Counted from the first letter of the stretch, positions 1 to 11,466 are shown. The stretch is 64,000 bases of DNA from Patiria pectinifera (GCA_029964075.1 CM057135.1:15154863-15218862); one strand, 5' to 3'. Translations and numbers: made by a program. Notes: generated from the sequence alone by a model not told the origin.

Positions 1-10
1 AATAAAAGAT

Positions 11-290
11 AAAACGGGACGTCATTAAAATAAAAAATTAGGCACATCAGCAAATAAATGAAATATAACATAAGCAAAGAGAAATGCAAACACATACTAG
101 TGTAAAGTAGACCATAATATGATCAATATAAAATACATGTACATCCACTTTTAAAACCAAAAAATAATATGACCAATAGAAAACACATTCACTGAAAAAA
201 ACAAATAAATAAAATGTCCCACAATTCAAGAAAGTAAAGTAAAAAACGAATAAAACGGGACGTCATTAAAAAAACCAATTAGGCACATCA
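11..290. repeat. Short direct repeat pair in AT-rich DNA
   Basis: The string AAAACGGGACGTCATTAAAA followed closely by AATTAGGCACATCA occurs at 11-50 and again at 252-290, about 240 bases apart. The DNA between is AT-rich with no convincing coding potential. The pair may be the edge of a tandem repeat array that continues left of the window. I see nothing else in the first 400 bases. Confidence 0.6.
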
Positions 291-409
291 CACAAAGATC
301 AGATAACGTGCAAATTTTAAGTAAATGATAAAGCAAGTCTTAAATATCAAAACACAGTAATTGATAGCACAGATATTCGAACTAGGACAGAGTATTTGCC
401 TTTTTTTGA

Positions 410-2395
410 GAAGCAGTTAGCTTCTGCCATCCCAGGGTCCCACGATATTGAAAAGAACGTTTGGCCGCTTTAGTCTTGGTAACAAAAGACAATTTGAGCA
501 GCTAGACCAAACAACATCACAAAAATCAAATAGAGGCAAGCCCATGGCACTTTAAGTGAGTTGAGAAAGGCAAGGCTTGGCAGAACGTCTGAGAAAACCA
601 ATTTCTTGGAGATCTTCTTAGCCGTGTGGTCAATATGGTTAGCCCGCGTTAGGTGTTCGTCCAGAAAAAAACATCCAGATAATTGTACACTCTAAAAAAA
701 AATTGCTCAATATTGGGTAAAATTACTACCTTTTCGAAAGTAAAAAGGGAACACGGTCGTCAACTTATGTACTTATTTTACACAACAGCTAAAGTGCAGA
801 AAAGTACCCATTTCAGTGTAACTTTTACCCATAAATTGTGTTACGTGTTTGCACAACAAAGTGGGGTAAGAAAGTTTACCCATGTGACGACCATGTTCCC
901 TTTTTACTCAATAATTGGGTAAACTTTACCGAACCCTCCTTTTACCCAAGTGTTGTGTCAGTTTCTTACCCAGATATTGGGTTCCAATCTTCACCCTACA
1001 CTGTTGGGTTCTAAAATTACCCATCACTTGGGTTGTTTTTAAATTAGTTGTTGTTGAGTGGTCGGGCACAACCCGACCACTGTCTGGAATTGTTCTCTTA
1101 AACCTTCTTTCTTTCCTATTTTCCGGACAATACTTCTCCGCGGGTTTTCTCCTCAACGGTATATGGTATGAACTTGTTACTTTCAACATAAATTAACCCT
1201 CATCCCTAGTAGTGCATATTACTCTGACGTCAAGATGAGTCATCGGATGTCAAATTACAAGCGATTTTCGTTGAAAAAATGACGAACTTCTTTCACCTAT
1301 AACTCTTGTACAACATGATCATGTTCCAACTGTGTAATCAAATAGACCATTAATTGATAAACATTTTTGTCGTGTACATGAACTCGCTTGACCTTTATTT
1401 CCGGGTCAACCGGAAGGTCAAAGTGGGCTAAATGATGGGCAGGGGTGTTAGAATTTCCCTTAATCAACTCATTCCAAAACAATTCCCCAGATGTCGGTCA
1501 CTTTACTCCGTGTTTCTAGATCTGAGAACACTGGAATATGAAACGCATACGTCATGTGCATGGAATTGTGGTTGGCAGAGCCGTGATTTACAAGCTGCAA
1601 ATACATGTGTAAATAATAAGCATGTCACTTCTCCAATCTCCCCGATATTAATCCTCATACATCAGCATCCCATTTGGAGGAAACAACACTGAAATTCATT
1701 TCACTGACTTACCTGGAACAAAGAAATCATGTCTTCAAAATTCCAAAATTGCATGCACAATATTGGGTAAACGTTGTCACGTGCGTCAGTTTACCCCACA
1801 CAGTGGTAACATTTTACTAATGTCGTGGTAAATTCTACTCTTTCGACGTGTACAATGAAAGAATTGTTACACAGTGGTGGGGTTAATTCATTTTCTTTTA
1901 CCCATCACTTGGGTAAAAAGACAATTTTGCTCAATATTGGGCAGAAATGACACAATGTTTTTACACAACATAAATTTGCACTTCCTTTTTAGAGTGTACA
2001 CCTTAATGCGCTCAATTACATCACCTTTCAGTGAAATCTGAACATTAATAAAGTTAAGCATTCGAGGACGTGTTCCAAATACCATGAACTTAGTTTTGTT
2101 GCCGTTCACCGTAAGCTTATTTTCTATTAACCAATTAGTTACCTGGTGGAGAACAGTAAGCATATCTAAGGCATCAGGCGAAGTTCCACATTATCATAGT
2201 GTTAGCTGCATACATACTTACTTTGCATCCAGGATGGGATATGGCTGTAGGGAGACTGTTGATGAAAATTATGAAAATGAAGGGACCAAGAATTGATCCC
2301 TGTGGAACTCCTACATTTAAAGTTGCAAATTCAGAAAGAACTCTTTCTACATATGTGGCCTGTTTCGAACGATACAAGGACTATCGTCCATTCAT
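410..2395 (-). pseudogene. LINE reverse transcriptase relic (split by a MITE)
   Basis: Read on the minus strand, 2377-2174 contains the RT signature GVPQGSILGP and a decayed active-site box (YAANT in place of the YADD type). 2163-2000 continues with the VNGNKTKFMVFGT block that usually follows the active site. The next conserved block (LDEHLTRANHIDHTAKKISKKL, broken by frameshifts) resumes only at about 684-560, because a MITE (688-1996) lies between. The relic is non-LTR, probably of the CR1/Jockey/RTE-like group, and lacks an intact frame. Its 5' edge meets the Tx1-like element at about 2,390. Confidence 0.75.
688..1996. mobile_element. Non-autonomous DNA transposon (MITE), about 1.3 kb
   Basis: The ends are inverted: CACTCTAAAA at 688-697 and its complement TTTTAGAGTG at 1987-1996. 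Both are flanked by TA (686-687 and 1997-1998). The flanking string GTAC is palindromic, so a longer duplication cannot be excluded. Near both ends there is TTGCTCAATATTGGG. The interior is packed with short TTGGGTAA / TTACCCA motifs in both orientations and has no transposase. It interrupts the LINE reading frame exactly, and removing it rejoins the two halves of the RT. The TA flanks suggest a Tc1/mariner-like mobiliser, but this is not certain. Confidence 0.7.
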
Positions 2396-2876
2396 TGAAG
2401 GCTCAATAAAAAAAATAACGAAGAAGAGGGGACAGGGGACATCCTTGTCTGACACCTTTCTGTAAAGACAACAGATTAGAAAGAAAACCGTTGGCAATAA
2501 CTTGGCTAAAAAGTTTGTAAACAAGATTTCGAGCCACTTAATAAAGTTACGCCCAAAACAAAATCGGTGCAGGACTTTGTAAAGAAAAGGCCAATTCACT
2601 CGATCAAAAGCTTTTTGCTGATGAAACCAGATAAGCAGAGTGTTTATACTTCTCTCCTCTGCATAAAACAAAATTCGATCCCGCAGGGGTTGGGCGTTAT
2701 CCTGTATGGATCTCCCTTTGACTCCGTATGTCGGCAAAAGACTAATAATAGTGTATAAAACAGAAGAAGGACGGTTACAAAGGGTTTTGGCAAGAATTTT
2801 GAAATCTACATTTAACAATAAATTAGGCCTTTTGTTATGAGGCAAAATAGGGACACTGGACTTATCGAACAAGGTA

Positions 2877-3105
2877 ATTATTATTATTGTTGTTATTATT
2901 ATTAATCATTTCTGGTAGAAACCAAGGGTTCCTCAAAAGCGCCCTAGCCACTGTAGCTCGCAAACCTGAAGAAACCTTTGGAGAGTAGACAATTAGAAAA
3001 CCAAATCCACATATTGGCCCAGGCGGGATTCGAACCCGGGTCACAGCGGTGGAAGGTGAGGAAAATACTGTTACGCCAACCTGTCTCCCCTGTCGGTCCT
3101 CTGTG
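2877..3105 (-). mobile_element. tRNA-derived SINE
   Basis: On the minus strand, 3,105 to about 3,020 has a tRNA-like head. TTGGCGTAACAGT resembles an internal promoter A box, and GGGTTCGAATCCCGCC at about 3,027-3,042 is a perfect B box/T-arm. An unrelated body follows. The 3' tail at about 2,877-2,910 is a run of AAT/AAC triplets, as in many invertebrate SINEs. It lies inside the Tx1-like ORF2 and so is younger than it. I could not identify a convincing target-site duplication by eye. Confidence 0.75.
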
Positions 3106-4001
3106 AATTTAAAAATTGTTAACAACACTTAGCAGATCGAGACAAATAAGATCCCAAATAGTGGAATAAAATTCCGTCGGTAATCCATCGCTACCACAGC
3201 TTTTGCTGTTTAGCATGTCCCGTAAAGCTGCATCAAGTTCATTAGTAGCGAGAGGACCCTCCAGATTATTAATTTTCTCTTCTGTAAGAGTGCTCGAAAT
3301 CTGATCTAAAAGGAAAGATTTAAAGCTATCAATAGTGTGGTCTGCTGAAGACTAGATGCATAAAAATCTGTATAACTATTAACAATATCTAAAGGTGAAG
3401 ATGAAACAGACCCGTCAGGGCATTTAACTGAGGGGATGGAAGAAGCTTTCTTATGATTAAATTAAGTACGAAACAAATTGCTAGAGGGGTGCTGTCCTTC
3501 AAATACGAGATCGCACCCTCGCTCCTTCAGCTAGAAAATTCTCTAACTCAGAAAGTTGAAGCTTAATCTGATCATACTCGGCAAGAATGTTTTTGTCTTT
3601 GTTCATTTGGTTAAGAAGTGTGGTAACCCGTTCCAAGGAAGCAAGAAGACGAACTTTCTTTTTCTTTCTATTGCGTGATAGACGGCAGGAATGGGCTATA
3701 ATCAGTTTTTTGCTGCGAAGCTTCACTTCTTCCCGCCAATGTTACTCGTTGTTAAAACCTTCTTTTAGAGTTCTCCACCCTGTAGGCCTTTATGCTCTCT
3801 TAAAATCTGTTTGAAAAAGGGGATCAGTTAAAGTAGAAGTGTTACATTTCCAGTACCCCTTTCCTCTTTCTGGAAGAGAAGGGTTAATATTTAAAACGAC
3901 TCCATCATGATTTGAGAAATAAACAGGCAAATCGTCAACGACACCACGAACTGACACCCGGTGGTCAGCGTTGCAGAGATACAAATCGGAGAAAAACGCT
4001 T

Positions 4002-4105
4002 ATGTGTTTTGGGGGAGTGCACGCATGCAATAGCGTTAGTGAGTATCAGTTCCTGAAAACAAAAATTGACGTGTTTTGGGAGAGTGCGCGCACACACTGC
4101 GCATG
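4002..4105. repeat. Two imperfect tandem units in an insertion within the endonuclease
   Basis: TGTTTTGGGGGAGTGCACGC at about 4,003 and TGTTTTGGGAGAGTGCGCGC at about 4,071 are related and spaced 68 bases apart. The segment interrupts the endonuclease between its SVYAPN block and its SNHDGV block, so it is an insertion or slippage product. Confidence 0.45.
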
Positions 4106-4511
4106 CGCATTTTTATGAAGGGGGTCGTTTGGCGCATAAACTGAAATGAGTTTTATGCGTCCACCCGACTCTTCTTAAAAACAGCTCACGATTCTCCCCT
4201 GAGAATCAAAATTTACGTCGGGCAATTTAAAAGAAGCACGTGGAATAGAAATAATGACAGTGCCGCAAGAAAAGGATGTGCCATAGCTAGCAAAAAAATC
4301 CCCTCTCCACTCCGTTTTCCAAAGTTGGAGATCAGAGGGGCATGTAATGTGACACTCCTGTAAAAAACATACATCGTAATTTAGACAAAGATTAACAACT
4401 TGTTGACGTTTATTAAAATCACGCATACCATTAACATTTAGTGTTAAAATGGAGATCATTTTGCTAAAAAACTATAAAAACCTGGAGTTCATTAAAAATT
4501 AAAAAGGTTAT

Positions 4512-4745
4512 TTACATATATTTCTTGTAGAACTCTGCCTGTTTCCACAGAGCCCTGTCTGGGTGCTGCCGAGCAATGTGCCGGGTCCACCTGGTATGAA
4601 CACACGCCGAGTATGGACACCAAGGGCACTTCACGTGAGTAAGCGAAGCGTCTTTGTGTACACTCGACGTGTGTCTAGCAAGCCCAGACCATGTCTGGGA
4701 TTTGAAACTGCACTTCGGGGCCATACATCTTGCAGGCTCGCTGAT
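4512..4745 (-). pseudogene. C2H2 zinc-finger tail of the Tx1-like ORF1
   Basis: Minus-strand reading gives two C2H2-type fingers in tandem: C-x4-C ... H-x4-H (CMAPKC ... HTSSVH) and C-x2-C ... H-x4-H (CPWCPY ... HIARQH). They sit just before ORF2 and after the acidic Ser-rich part of ORF1, so they probably formed the C-terminus of ORF1. Such fingers are expected to bind RNA or DNA in the retrotransposition particle. The fragment is short and its joining to the upstream part of ORF1 is broken. Confidence 0.6.
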
Positions 4746-4784
4746 CCCCGAGAGTTTCAGCGAGTTTAGATAATTTATTACTTT

Positions 4785-5260
4785 TCATATTTTCATAGGG
4801 TTTACCCCCGACGCCTCATTGTCGTCTGTAGAGTCCTGCTCTTGGTCAGACTCAGATGATGCGTCAGAGGACGCGGAAGAGGAGGAGGAAGAACTACCTG
4901 AATTAGAGGCAGAAGAGCTAACAACATTAACCTGCTCCGCTGGAGGGGATGGAGTCCATGGATGACACACTTTCCAGATCAGAGCCAAAAAGTTCGGCCG
5001 CTGATGGTGTGACCCTTTTGCTTGAAGGGGCCTCTAGAGGTGATTTTGACCATTTGGCTGGCCGTTTCTTTTTACGTGGCATTCTGAAGCCGTCATCTTG
5101 TTCAGGTGCTTGAACGTTCTTACATTCTTCCCTGTCACAGACAAGGGAGGGGACCATTCAGGCACACTCGTTGGCGATGTGTCCAACCTGCAAGCATTTA
5201 AAACATGTTAGGCCCTGCATCTTGCAGGCTCGCTGAGTCCTGGGAGCTTCAGCGAGCTAA
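4785..5260 (-). repeat. Duplicate of the ORF1 Ser-rich acidic segment
   Basis: Minus-strand reading gives a short Cys pair region, a basic stretch (MPRKKKRPAKWSKSP), then a Ser-rich acidic tail (SSSASNSGSSSSSSSASSDA and a following EQDSTDDNE stretch). The block is nearly the same as the one at 5,270-5,690, and a third copy lies at 7,370-7,830. This shows a tandem duplication within the ORF1 3' region. The frame is broken in the middle of this copy. Confidence 0.7.
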
Positions 5261-5306
5261 GATAATTTAATACTTTTCCTATTTTCATAGGGTTTACCCC
5301 CGACGC

Positions 5307-6558
5307 CTAATCGTCTTCCGTCGAGTCCTGCTCTTGCTCGGACTCAGATGAAGCGTCAGAGGACGAGGAAGAGGCAGAACTACCTGAGTTAGAGGCGGAA
5401 GAGCTTACAGCTTTAACCTGCTCCGCTGGAGGGGTGGAATCCATGGATGACACGCTCTCTTGATCAGAACCAAACATTTCAGTTGCTGTAGGAGTGGCCC
5501 TTTTGCTAGAAGGGGCCTCTTGAGGTGATGTTGCCCGTTTGGTTGGCCGTTTCTTCTTACGGACCATTCTAAAACTGTCGTCCTGCTCTGGGGCCTGCAC
5601 GTTTTTACAGTCCTCCCTGTCACAGACTAGGGAGGGAGGGCCATTCATGCCCTTACAGAGGGCACACTCCAACACTCTAAAGGAGGAATCAAAGGGAATG
5701 GTTGATTAACATGCATAACAACAAATGCTTGGGTGAAAAGGGCCAGAGGGCCGCTTATATTTTGAACAGGGGGCTATTGGTAGTTCTTTTTCTGATTCTG
5801 AGGGTTCCGGTGTAGGGGGCTCTGAGGCTGGGCACTCCTCCGCTGCTAATGGTGCTGCTGCAGGGGGAGTGATCGATGATGTGCTACAGGCTTTGTCTGG
5901 TTGAACTTTGTTAGCAAAGGACTTGGGACAGGCTCGAAAGCCATGCCCCTCCTCCCCGCAGATAGTACAGACAGTGCTGTTGGCACACTCGTTGGCGATG
6001 TGTCCAACCTGCAAACATTTAAAACACTTGATGTTATTGCATTCCTTTGCAAAGTGGCCCTGTTGGCCACACCGGGCACAAGTGCGGATCTGGCCTGGAT
6101 ATGATATCCAGGCGTTCCTGTCTCCAATGCGGATTACAGTAGGGATGGGCGTGTTGATCCGCATCCTATACTGTCTAGTACCGTTAAAAACGGTTGGGTT
6201 GTCTCCATACGTGGTGAAACGGCCAGCGATCACCTGGCCGTACCTACCTAGAATGTTACGAACTATATACTATCATGAATAGACAAACTGACATAATGTA
6301 CGGTTACAATCATGACATCATTGAACTTTGTAACGGTGCATTTAGCTAGAGTAGTTACTTTAGGTAAAACTCTATACACAAAAGTGATGACTTGTACACA
6401 ATCTCAAATTTGTCACCTGGCAATGGCTGGATAGCTGCCAGGTGTTCCTTCGCTTTCACACCAATATCATGAAGCTTAGTAAACAGCGACTCGGGGGTCG
6501 TCTGCTCCTCAAACTGCACATCCATGGCTCTATCTCTATGTAAGGCACTTACGGCCAT
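5307..6558 (-). pseudogene. Tx1-like ORF1 (zinc-knuckle, gag-like)
   Basis: The start is at 6558 (MAVSALHRDRAMDVQ), with TTPESLFTKLHDIG after it. The frame is lost around 6,250-6,355. At 6233-5706 there are three CCHC-type knuckles in a row (CARCGQQGHFAKEC, CFKCLQVGHIANEC, CTICGEEGHGFRAC), then a Pro/Glu-rich spacer. A last segment, 5675-5307, has a Cys pair, a basic stretch and a Ser/Glu/Asp tail. This is the ORF1 layout of many Tx1/Jockey-type LINEs, where it packages the element RNA. There are at least two breaks, so it is non-functional. A truncated second start copy lies at 7,835-7,965. Confidence 0.8.
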
Positions 6559-6559
6559 A

Positions 6560-7352
6560 GTACTTTCTGCTAAGAAAAAACACTTGTAGACAAAAATTAA
6601 AAAGCAAGTAAAATGTCGTCAGTCACAACTACTGACTGACAGTAAATAAAATAATAAAAATGGAATAAAAAACCTGTAAAATATTGCTTAAAAAATCTCC
6701 AATAAAATAGAAAAAGAGACCAGCTAGGTCTATATTACACTAGTCTAAACTTACAGGAAAGGTAGAAAACACCAAGTCTATCTCTTAAAGCAGAAAAAGA
6801 CGAAAATCTTGCAGCTCCGAGAGACAAACGTCCGTCAGTACCTGAAAAGAACAGATACGGTTTCAAAAATGGTTTTCTTTCCAAAAAATCCATCCAACAC
6901 AATTACACATATATTGACATCATTTAAGTAAAACTTTACATTATATGAATTTCAAAAATTAACCACTCTTACTTGCAAAACAAAAAAAATTGAGATTGAG
7001 TCAGCCAAATTGTTAAGAGAAATATACGCTGATTTCCCACCATCATTATTGAAAACAAAATTACCCACCACCAACTCTCGAAAAACAAATTAGACTACCT
7101 AACCCTCCACCATTTTGTCAAACAAGCAAAATTGATCAAAAACAATTCGCTTGTGCAGACTGTAAATAATATCTTTGCTTGAACTTTTGATTCGGTCATA
7201 TTTTGCTCTGTTTCTCGCCAGCCATATCACATATCTATATCTACTGAGCTCTCTGCAAATGAAATTCCCGGTCTTTTTGTTGACTATTAACTATTAACTA
7301 TTATTTTTGAAAATAAAAACGCGTTGGTGTCTAATATAACGTGTGTAATGGC
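6560..7352 (-). repeat. 5'UTR block of the Tx1-like element, copy 1
   Basis: This non-coding block lies just upstream (minus strand) of the ORF1 start and is repeated almost exactly at 7,967-8,818. Copy 2 carries an extra stretch of about 65 bases near 8,057-8,122. Both copies end with a TTAACTATTAACTATTA run and CGTGTGTAATGGC. No other gene is visible in either block. Confidence 0.8.
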
Positions 7353-8818
7353 CCTTTTGCATGAAGGGGCCTTTGGAGGTGATTTCGACCATTTGGCTGG
7401 CTGTTTCTTTTTACGTGGCATTCTGAAGCCGTCATCTTGTTCAGGTGCTTGAACGTTCTTACATTCTTCCCTGTCACAGACAAGGGAGGGGGGGGGCATT
7501 CAAGCAGATAGTGCAGACAGTGCTGTTGGGACACTCGTTGGCGATGTGCCCAACCTGAAAGCATTTAAAACATGTTGGGGCCCTGCATCTTGCAGGCTCG
7601 CTGAGTCCTGGGAGCTTCAGCGAGCTAAGATAATTTAATACTTTTCCTATTTTCATAGGGTTTACCCCCGACGCCTCATCGTCTTCCGTCGAGTCCTGCT
7701 CTTGCTCGGACTCAGATGAAGCGTCAGAGGACGAGGAAGAGGAAGAACTACCCGAGTTAGAGGCGGAGGAGCTTACAGCTTTAACCTGCTCCGCTGGAGG
7801 GGATGGAGTCCATTGATGACACGCTCTCTAGATCAGAAAGCTGCCAGGTGTTCCTTCGCTTTCACACCAATATCATGGAGTTTAGCTAACAGCGACTCGG
7901 GGGTCGTCTGCTCCTCAAACTGCACCTCCATGGCTCTATCTCTATGTAAGGCACTTACGGCCATAGTACTTTCTGCTAGGAAAAACACTTGTAGACAAAA
8001 ATTAAAAAGCAAGTAAAATGTCGTCAGTCACAACTGCTGACTGACAGTAAATAAAATTCAAGTCACTTGCACGGCCAACTAGAAATATATGTTCAGAGGC
8101 AACCAGTGCACACAGCCCACTACAAAAATGGAATTAAAAACCCTGTAAAAATTGCTTAAAAATACTCCAATAAAATAGAAAAAGAGACCAGCTATGTCTA
8201 TACTACATTAGTCTAAACTTACAGTAAAGGTAGAAAACACGAAATCTATCTCTTAAAGCAGAAAAAGACGAAAATCTTGCAGCTCCGAGAGACAAACGTC
8301 CGTCAGTACCTGAAAATAACAGATGCAGTTTCAAAAATGGTTTATTTTTCCAAATAATCCATCCAACACAATTACACATACATTGACATCATTTAAGTAA
8401 AACTTTACATTATATGAATTTCAAAAATTAACCACTCTTACTTGCAAAAAAAAAAAAAAAAAATTGAGTCAGCCAAATTGTTAAGAGAAATATACGCTGA
8501 TTTCCCACCATCATTATTGAAAACAAAATTACCCACCACCAACTCTCGAAAAACAAATTAGACTACCTAACCCTCCACCATTTTGTCAAACAAGCAAAAT
8601 TGATCAAAAACAATTCACTTTTGCAGACTGTAAATAATATCTTTGCTTGAACTTTTGATTCGGTCATATTTTGCTCTGTTTCTCGCCAGCCATATCGCAT
8701 ATCTATATCTACTGAGTTCTCTGCAAATGAAATTCCCGGTCTTTTTGTTGACTATTAACTATTAACTATTATTTTTGAAAATAAAAGCGCGTTGGTTTCT
8801 AATATAACGTGTGTAATG
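7340..8818 (-). mobile_element. Second, truncated Tx1-like copy (ORF1 pieces plus 5'UTR)
   Basis: Read on the minus strand from 8,818: the 5'UTR block, the ORF1 start again (7,965-7,835, 'TTPESLLAKLHDIG'-like), then an abrupt jump at about 7,835 to the Ser-rich acidic tail (7,830-7,670). After this come a single knuckle (CFQVGHIANEC at about 7,560) and the basic stretch near 7,400. The order of the ORF1 pieces is scrambled relative to the other copy, so the segment reflects rearrangement or nested duplication rather than a clean insertion. Confidence 0.6.
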
Positions 8819-8819
8819 G

Positions 8820-10290
8820 CGCCCAGGCGCTGCCTGAGCCACGTGCCCACCGGTTCCGCCACACTGCACTCGCTTAAAAGATGGTCTCGTGTTTCGAGCT
8901 GAGTGCAGTGTAAGCACGCGCCTGTATCACTGGATTGTTTTTTTTAACGGTCACCGGTGGGCAGCACGTTGTGCACTGTCTTGAAATTTAGTGAAATCTG
9001 TTTGTTCGTCAATTTGGTTCACAACGTGCGTTTCAAAATGGTGGCCCATGGCAGGCCCGGGCGGTCTTTTTGGATTTTGGGTTCGGTCCCTCGGGCCTCG
9101 AGTATGGCCGTGAGGTGTCCCTTCAGTTTGACCTTGGTCCAATCGGCAACCTAGTCTCTATGACTACGAAAATAACTGAGAACGACAGTGTAATACGCTG
9201 AGGGGAAGTCACAATGAGGGGTGTTGGGACGCGCTAATTTTGGGTTTACGATGCGCAAAGAAAAACAGCACCAATAATGAGCCAGACATTTCCATTTAGC
9301 CGGTTTGTCAGAGGCAAGGTTACCGATATGAAAACCTCGCATCGCAGACATTTTGTTTTCAAAGTCGACCACGCCCATCCCCCTTGAGAAGGGGGAAGGA
9401 GCACGGTCGCCCGGTTGACATACTCTACGAAAAATAATTTTGAAACGAAAAATAATTTTGTTGATTTGCTTGATTTGTTCTTTTGAAGGGGGAACAACCT
9501 CGGCTAAATAGCACAATTTGGAGAACAACATTTGATTGGCTATCAAAACCCGACCTTTCAAACTAACATCTGTGCTTTCTTTCCACAATTTGACTGTTTG
9601 GTTGAATTGAGTAATCCCCCCTCCCAATTTTTCTTATGGATGTCGTCATAACCAAAATGAACCCCAACAATTTTCGCCGAGGTTGCCCATTTAATGTCAA
9701 CCGGGCCCGACTTTTCGAATTTCCATTTCCCTAGGAAAACGCCACACGTTTTCTGCCGATTTAGTTTGGCTCCAGACGCGAGTTCGTATCTCCTGATTGT
9801 TCCAAAACTCCGAACAATGGATCAGTGTGGTATCGTCAACGTCCATGGACACTCTGGCTTCGGCACCCCCCCCCCCCCGGCAATTTGACCCCATGAATTC
9901 GTTGGTCTGCCCTAATCGCCCACCCGAGGGGCTTTAACGCAAGGATGTACAGGAGGGGCGACAAGGGACAACCCTGCCCGCCCCGGGTGAGCGAAAAGGG
10001 TTCAGAAATAAAACTGTTGCAATTAACTCTGCTGTGGATGTCAGTATAAAGAATATCAACCCATTTGCAAAAATTGTAGCCGAAGCCAAAGTGTCCAAGT
10101 ACTTGCTTGTCCGAGATGCTTCTCCCCGCTACCGAGCAAGTTTGATCTCAATTGACGATGAAATGTTGGACTTTGCGTAATCTGGGAGCGAGGATTTTGG
10201 ACAAGATCTTGTAATCCACATTCAACAATGATATGGGCCGCCAGTTAGTCAAATCTTCTTCTACTCCCCTTGTTTTTGTAAAGCAAAGAA
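8820..10290 (-). pseudogene. Second Tx1-like element, ORF2 RT and C-terminal part
   Basis: On the minus strand, about 10,240-9,900 keeps RT blocks, including a GGQGCPLSPLLYILAL-type motif read with frameshifts. 9894-9697 has the active-site region (VDVDDTTLI). 9627-9151 is the post-RT thumb/connection (LKGRVLIANQMLFSKLCYLAEVVP). About 8,925-8,825 carries the Cys-rich C-terminal motif (CLHC ... TRDHLLSEC). The order is that of Tx1-group ORF2. The endonuclease is missing, and several frameshifts and a C-run (about 9,869-9,878) disrupt it. The 3' end is fused to the other Tx1-like 5'UTR at 8,818. Confidence 0.8.
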
Positions 10291-11410
10291 ATGATTCCCT
10301 CCCGCTGCGAACACCCCAATTTTCCTTCCCCGAAAGAAAAATTTAAAACGTCCCGTCCCCTTTTCTTTTTTCTTGACTTGGTTGCCCATACTGATTCCCC
10401 ATCGCTAAAATCCGATGACGACCGGCCTCTTTTTGATAATGCCATCGAAATGGTCGAGTGGTCCGAGTCAATGTCCGATTCCTGCTGTTGGCTTTCCTCC
10501 TCGGCCCGAGCGACCTGCTCGGCGGTATGGGCGGCTCAATTCTTGGCGACCACTGCTTGGGGTCCCCGCTTGCCGGTTTCCCCGAGGCGTTCCGGCGGTA
10601 CCTCCTCCGAGTCAGTGTCCCACAGCGTTAGGTCCGGGGCCAGTGACCCTTTGGCCATGGTCGGTTCATCTGTCAGGCTGTATCTACCTTCCGGTGGTGG
10701 TGGGAAAATCATCATTTTAGGTCGTCGCTGGGGAATCGTTGTCGGAATGTTGTCCGTCTCGTTGTCATCGTCCATTTCACTGTCGGATAGTCTGTCCCCT
10801 CTCACAAGCCCGGCGTATGATCTTCTGCATCTCGATGCGATGTGGCAGGACCGACACCGAACAGGTTCTGTGCAGTCATCGCGGCTTCGATGACCGGGCC
10901 TGTTACAGTTGTAGCAGGTGACATTCGGGCACTCCATGGCCCGATGCCCGACCGCTCCACAACTCCGCCAAGTTGCCTCCTGCTCGGCGTAGCTAACCCG
11001 TAGCTGATAGCCACCGATTGGGTTTAGTCAATTCCATACACACGTGCCGGTGACCATTCTCCCACGCGTTATGCACCTGCGAGTTGCCCCGTCGCACTCC
11101 AAGGATTTTCCCGTAGTTCGTGCGGGCAGTCTTTCACCGTCACAAAGGTTGCCGTCTCCGATGCCGATGTGGCCATCACGTGTTGTTGTTTGATCCGCAG
11201 ATCCGCATTAACAATGTTATCCTTCACCGCTGCCGTCTTGCTGGTCACGCACCAATTCTTCTCATTCAGCTGCTGCGCACACACAATCTCCGCCTCCTTT
11301 ACGTTAACTGCTACTAGATCATATAATTCTTTATATGTCACCTTCTCGTCGGTTGTCAAATAGGTTGACAAAAAACCCGCTTTAATTCTCGGGTTGCCTT
11401 GGAAAATCAT
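10245..11410 (-). pseudogene. ORF1 of the second Tx1-like (U2-associated) element
   Basis: 11410-11069 is the N-terminal part (MIFQGNPRIKAGFLSTYLTT). 11014-10802 and 10937-10536 contain a CCHC-like cluster (CPNVTCYNCNRPGHRSRDDC, then CRSCH) followed by an Asp/Glu-rich, Pro-rich tail. 10445-10245 ends with a basic stretch (KSRKKKRGRD). It is probably a nucleic-acid-binding ORF1 protein. It is broken into three frames. The start lies about 28 bases from the U2 snRNA fragment, so the 5'UTR is very short or the element is 5' truncated. Confidence 0.7.
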
Positions 11411-11437
11411 GAAATGGTCCTAGGACTTTTCAAACAT

Positions 11438-11466
11438 GATCTTAGCCAAAAGGCCGATAAGCGATA
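11438..11466 (-). ncRNA. 5' end of a U2 snRNA gene (first ~29 nt), cut by the retrotransposon
   Basis: On the minus strand this reads ATCGCTTATCGGCCTTTTGG followed by CTAAGATCA. It matches the invariant 5' end of metazoan U2 snRNA with one difference (A for C at position 8). After position 29 the sequence passes straight into the Tx1-like element. Only the 5' piece is present; the branch-point recognition region and the rest of U2 are absent. The DNA right of 11,466 would then be the U2 upstream region. Confidence 0.85.

Larger units (their letters stand above)
2381..4459 (-). pseudogene. Tx1/L1-like LINE ORF2 (endonuclease + RT), degenerate
   Basis: On the minus strand, 4459-4175 begins with ISILTLNVNGMRD and has FLQECH, the start of an apurinic-type endonuclease. 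3984-3790 holds the end of that domain (SNHDGVVLNI, PERGKGYWKCN). 3726-3499 is the basic, coiled linker typical between EN and RT. 2872-2381 has the RT start (RPNLLLNVDFKILAKTL), GRSIQDN and FDRVNW. The order matches ORF2 of Tx1/L1-group elements. The frame is broken by a SINE (2,877-3,105), a small insertion near 4.0-4.1 kb, and several stops and frameshifts. The C-terminal part after the RT palm is missing. Confidence 0.85.

Noticed and set aside
3020-3105. Functional tRNA gene
   Set aside because: The B box and A box are good, but an acceptor stem and anticodon arm cannot be folded, and the body and AAT tail identify a SINE.
9695-9894. Independent small gene near a C-run
   Set aside because: The minus-strand reading belongs to the Tx1-like RT active-site region; the plus-strand frame is its shadow.
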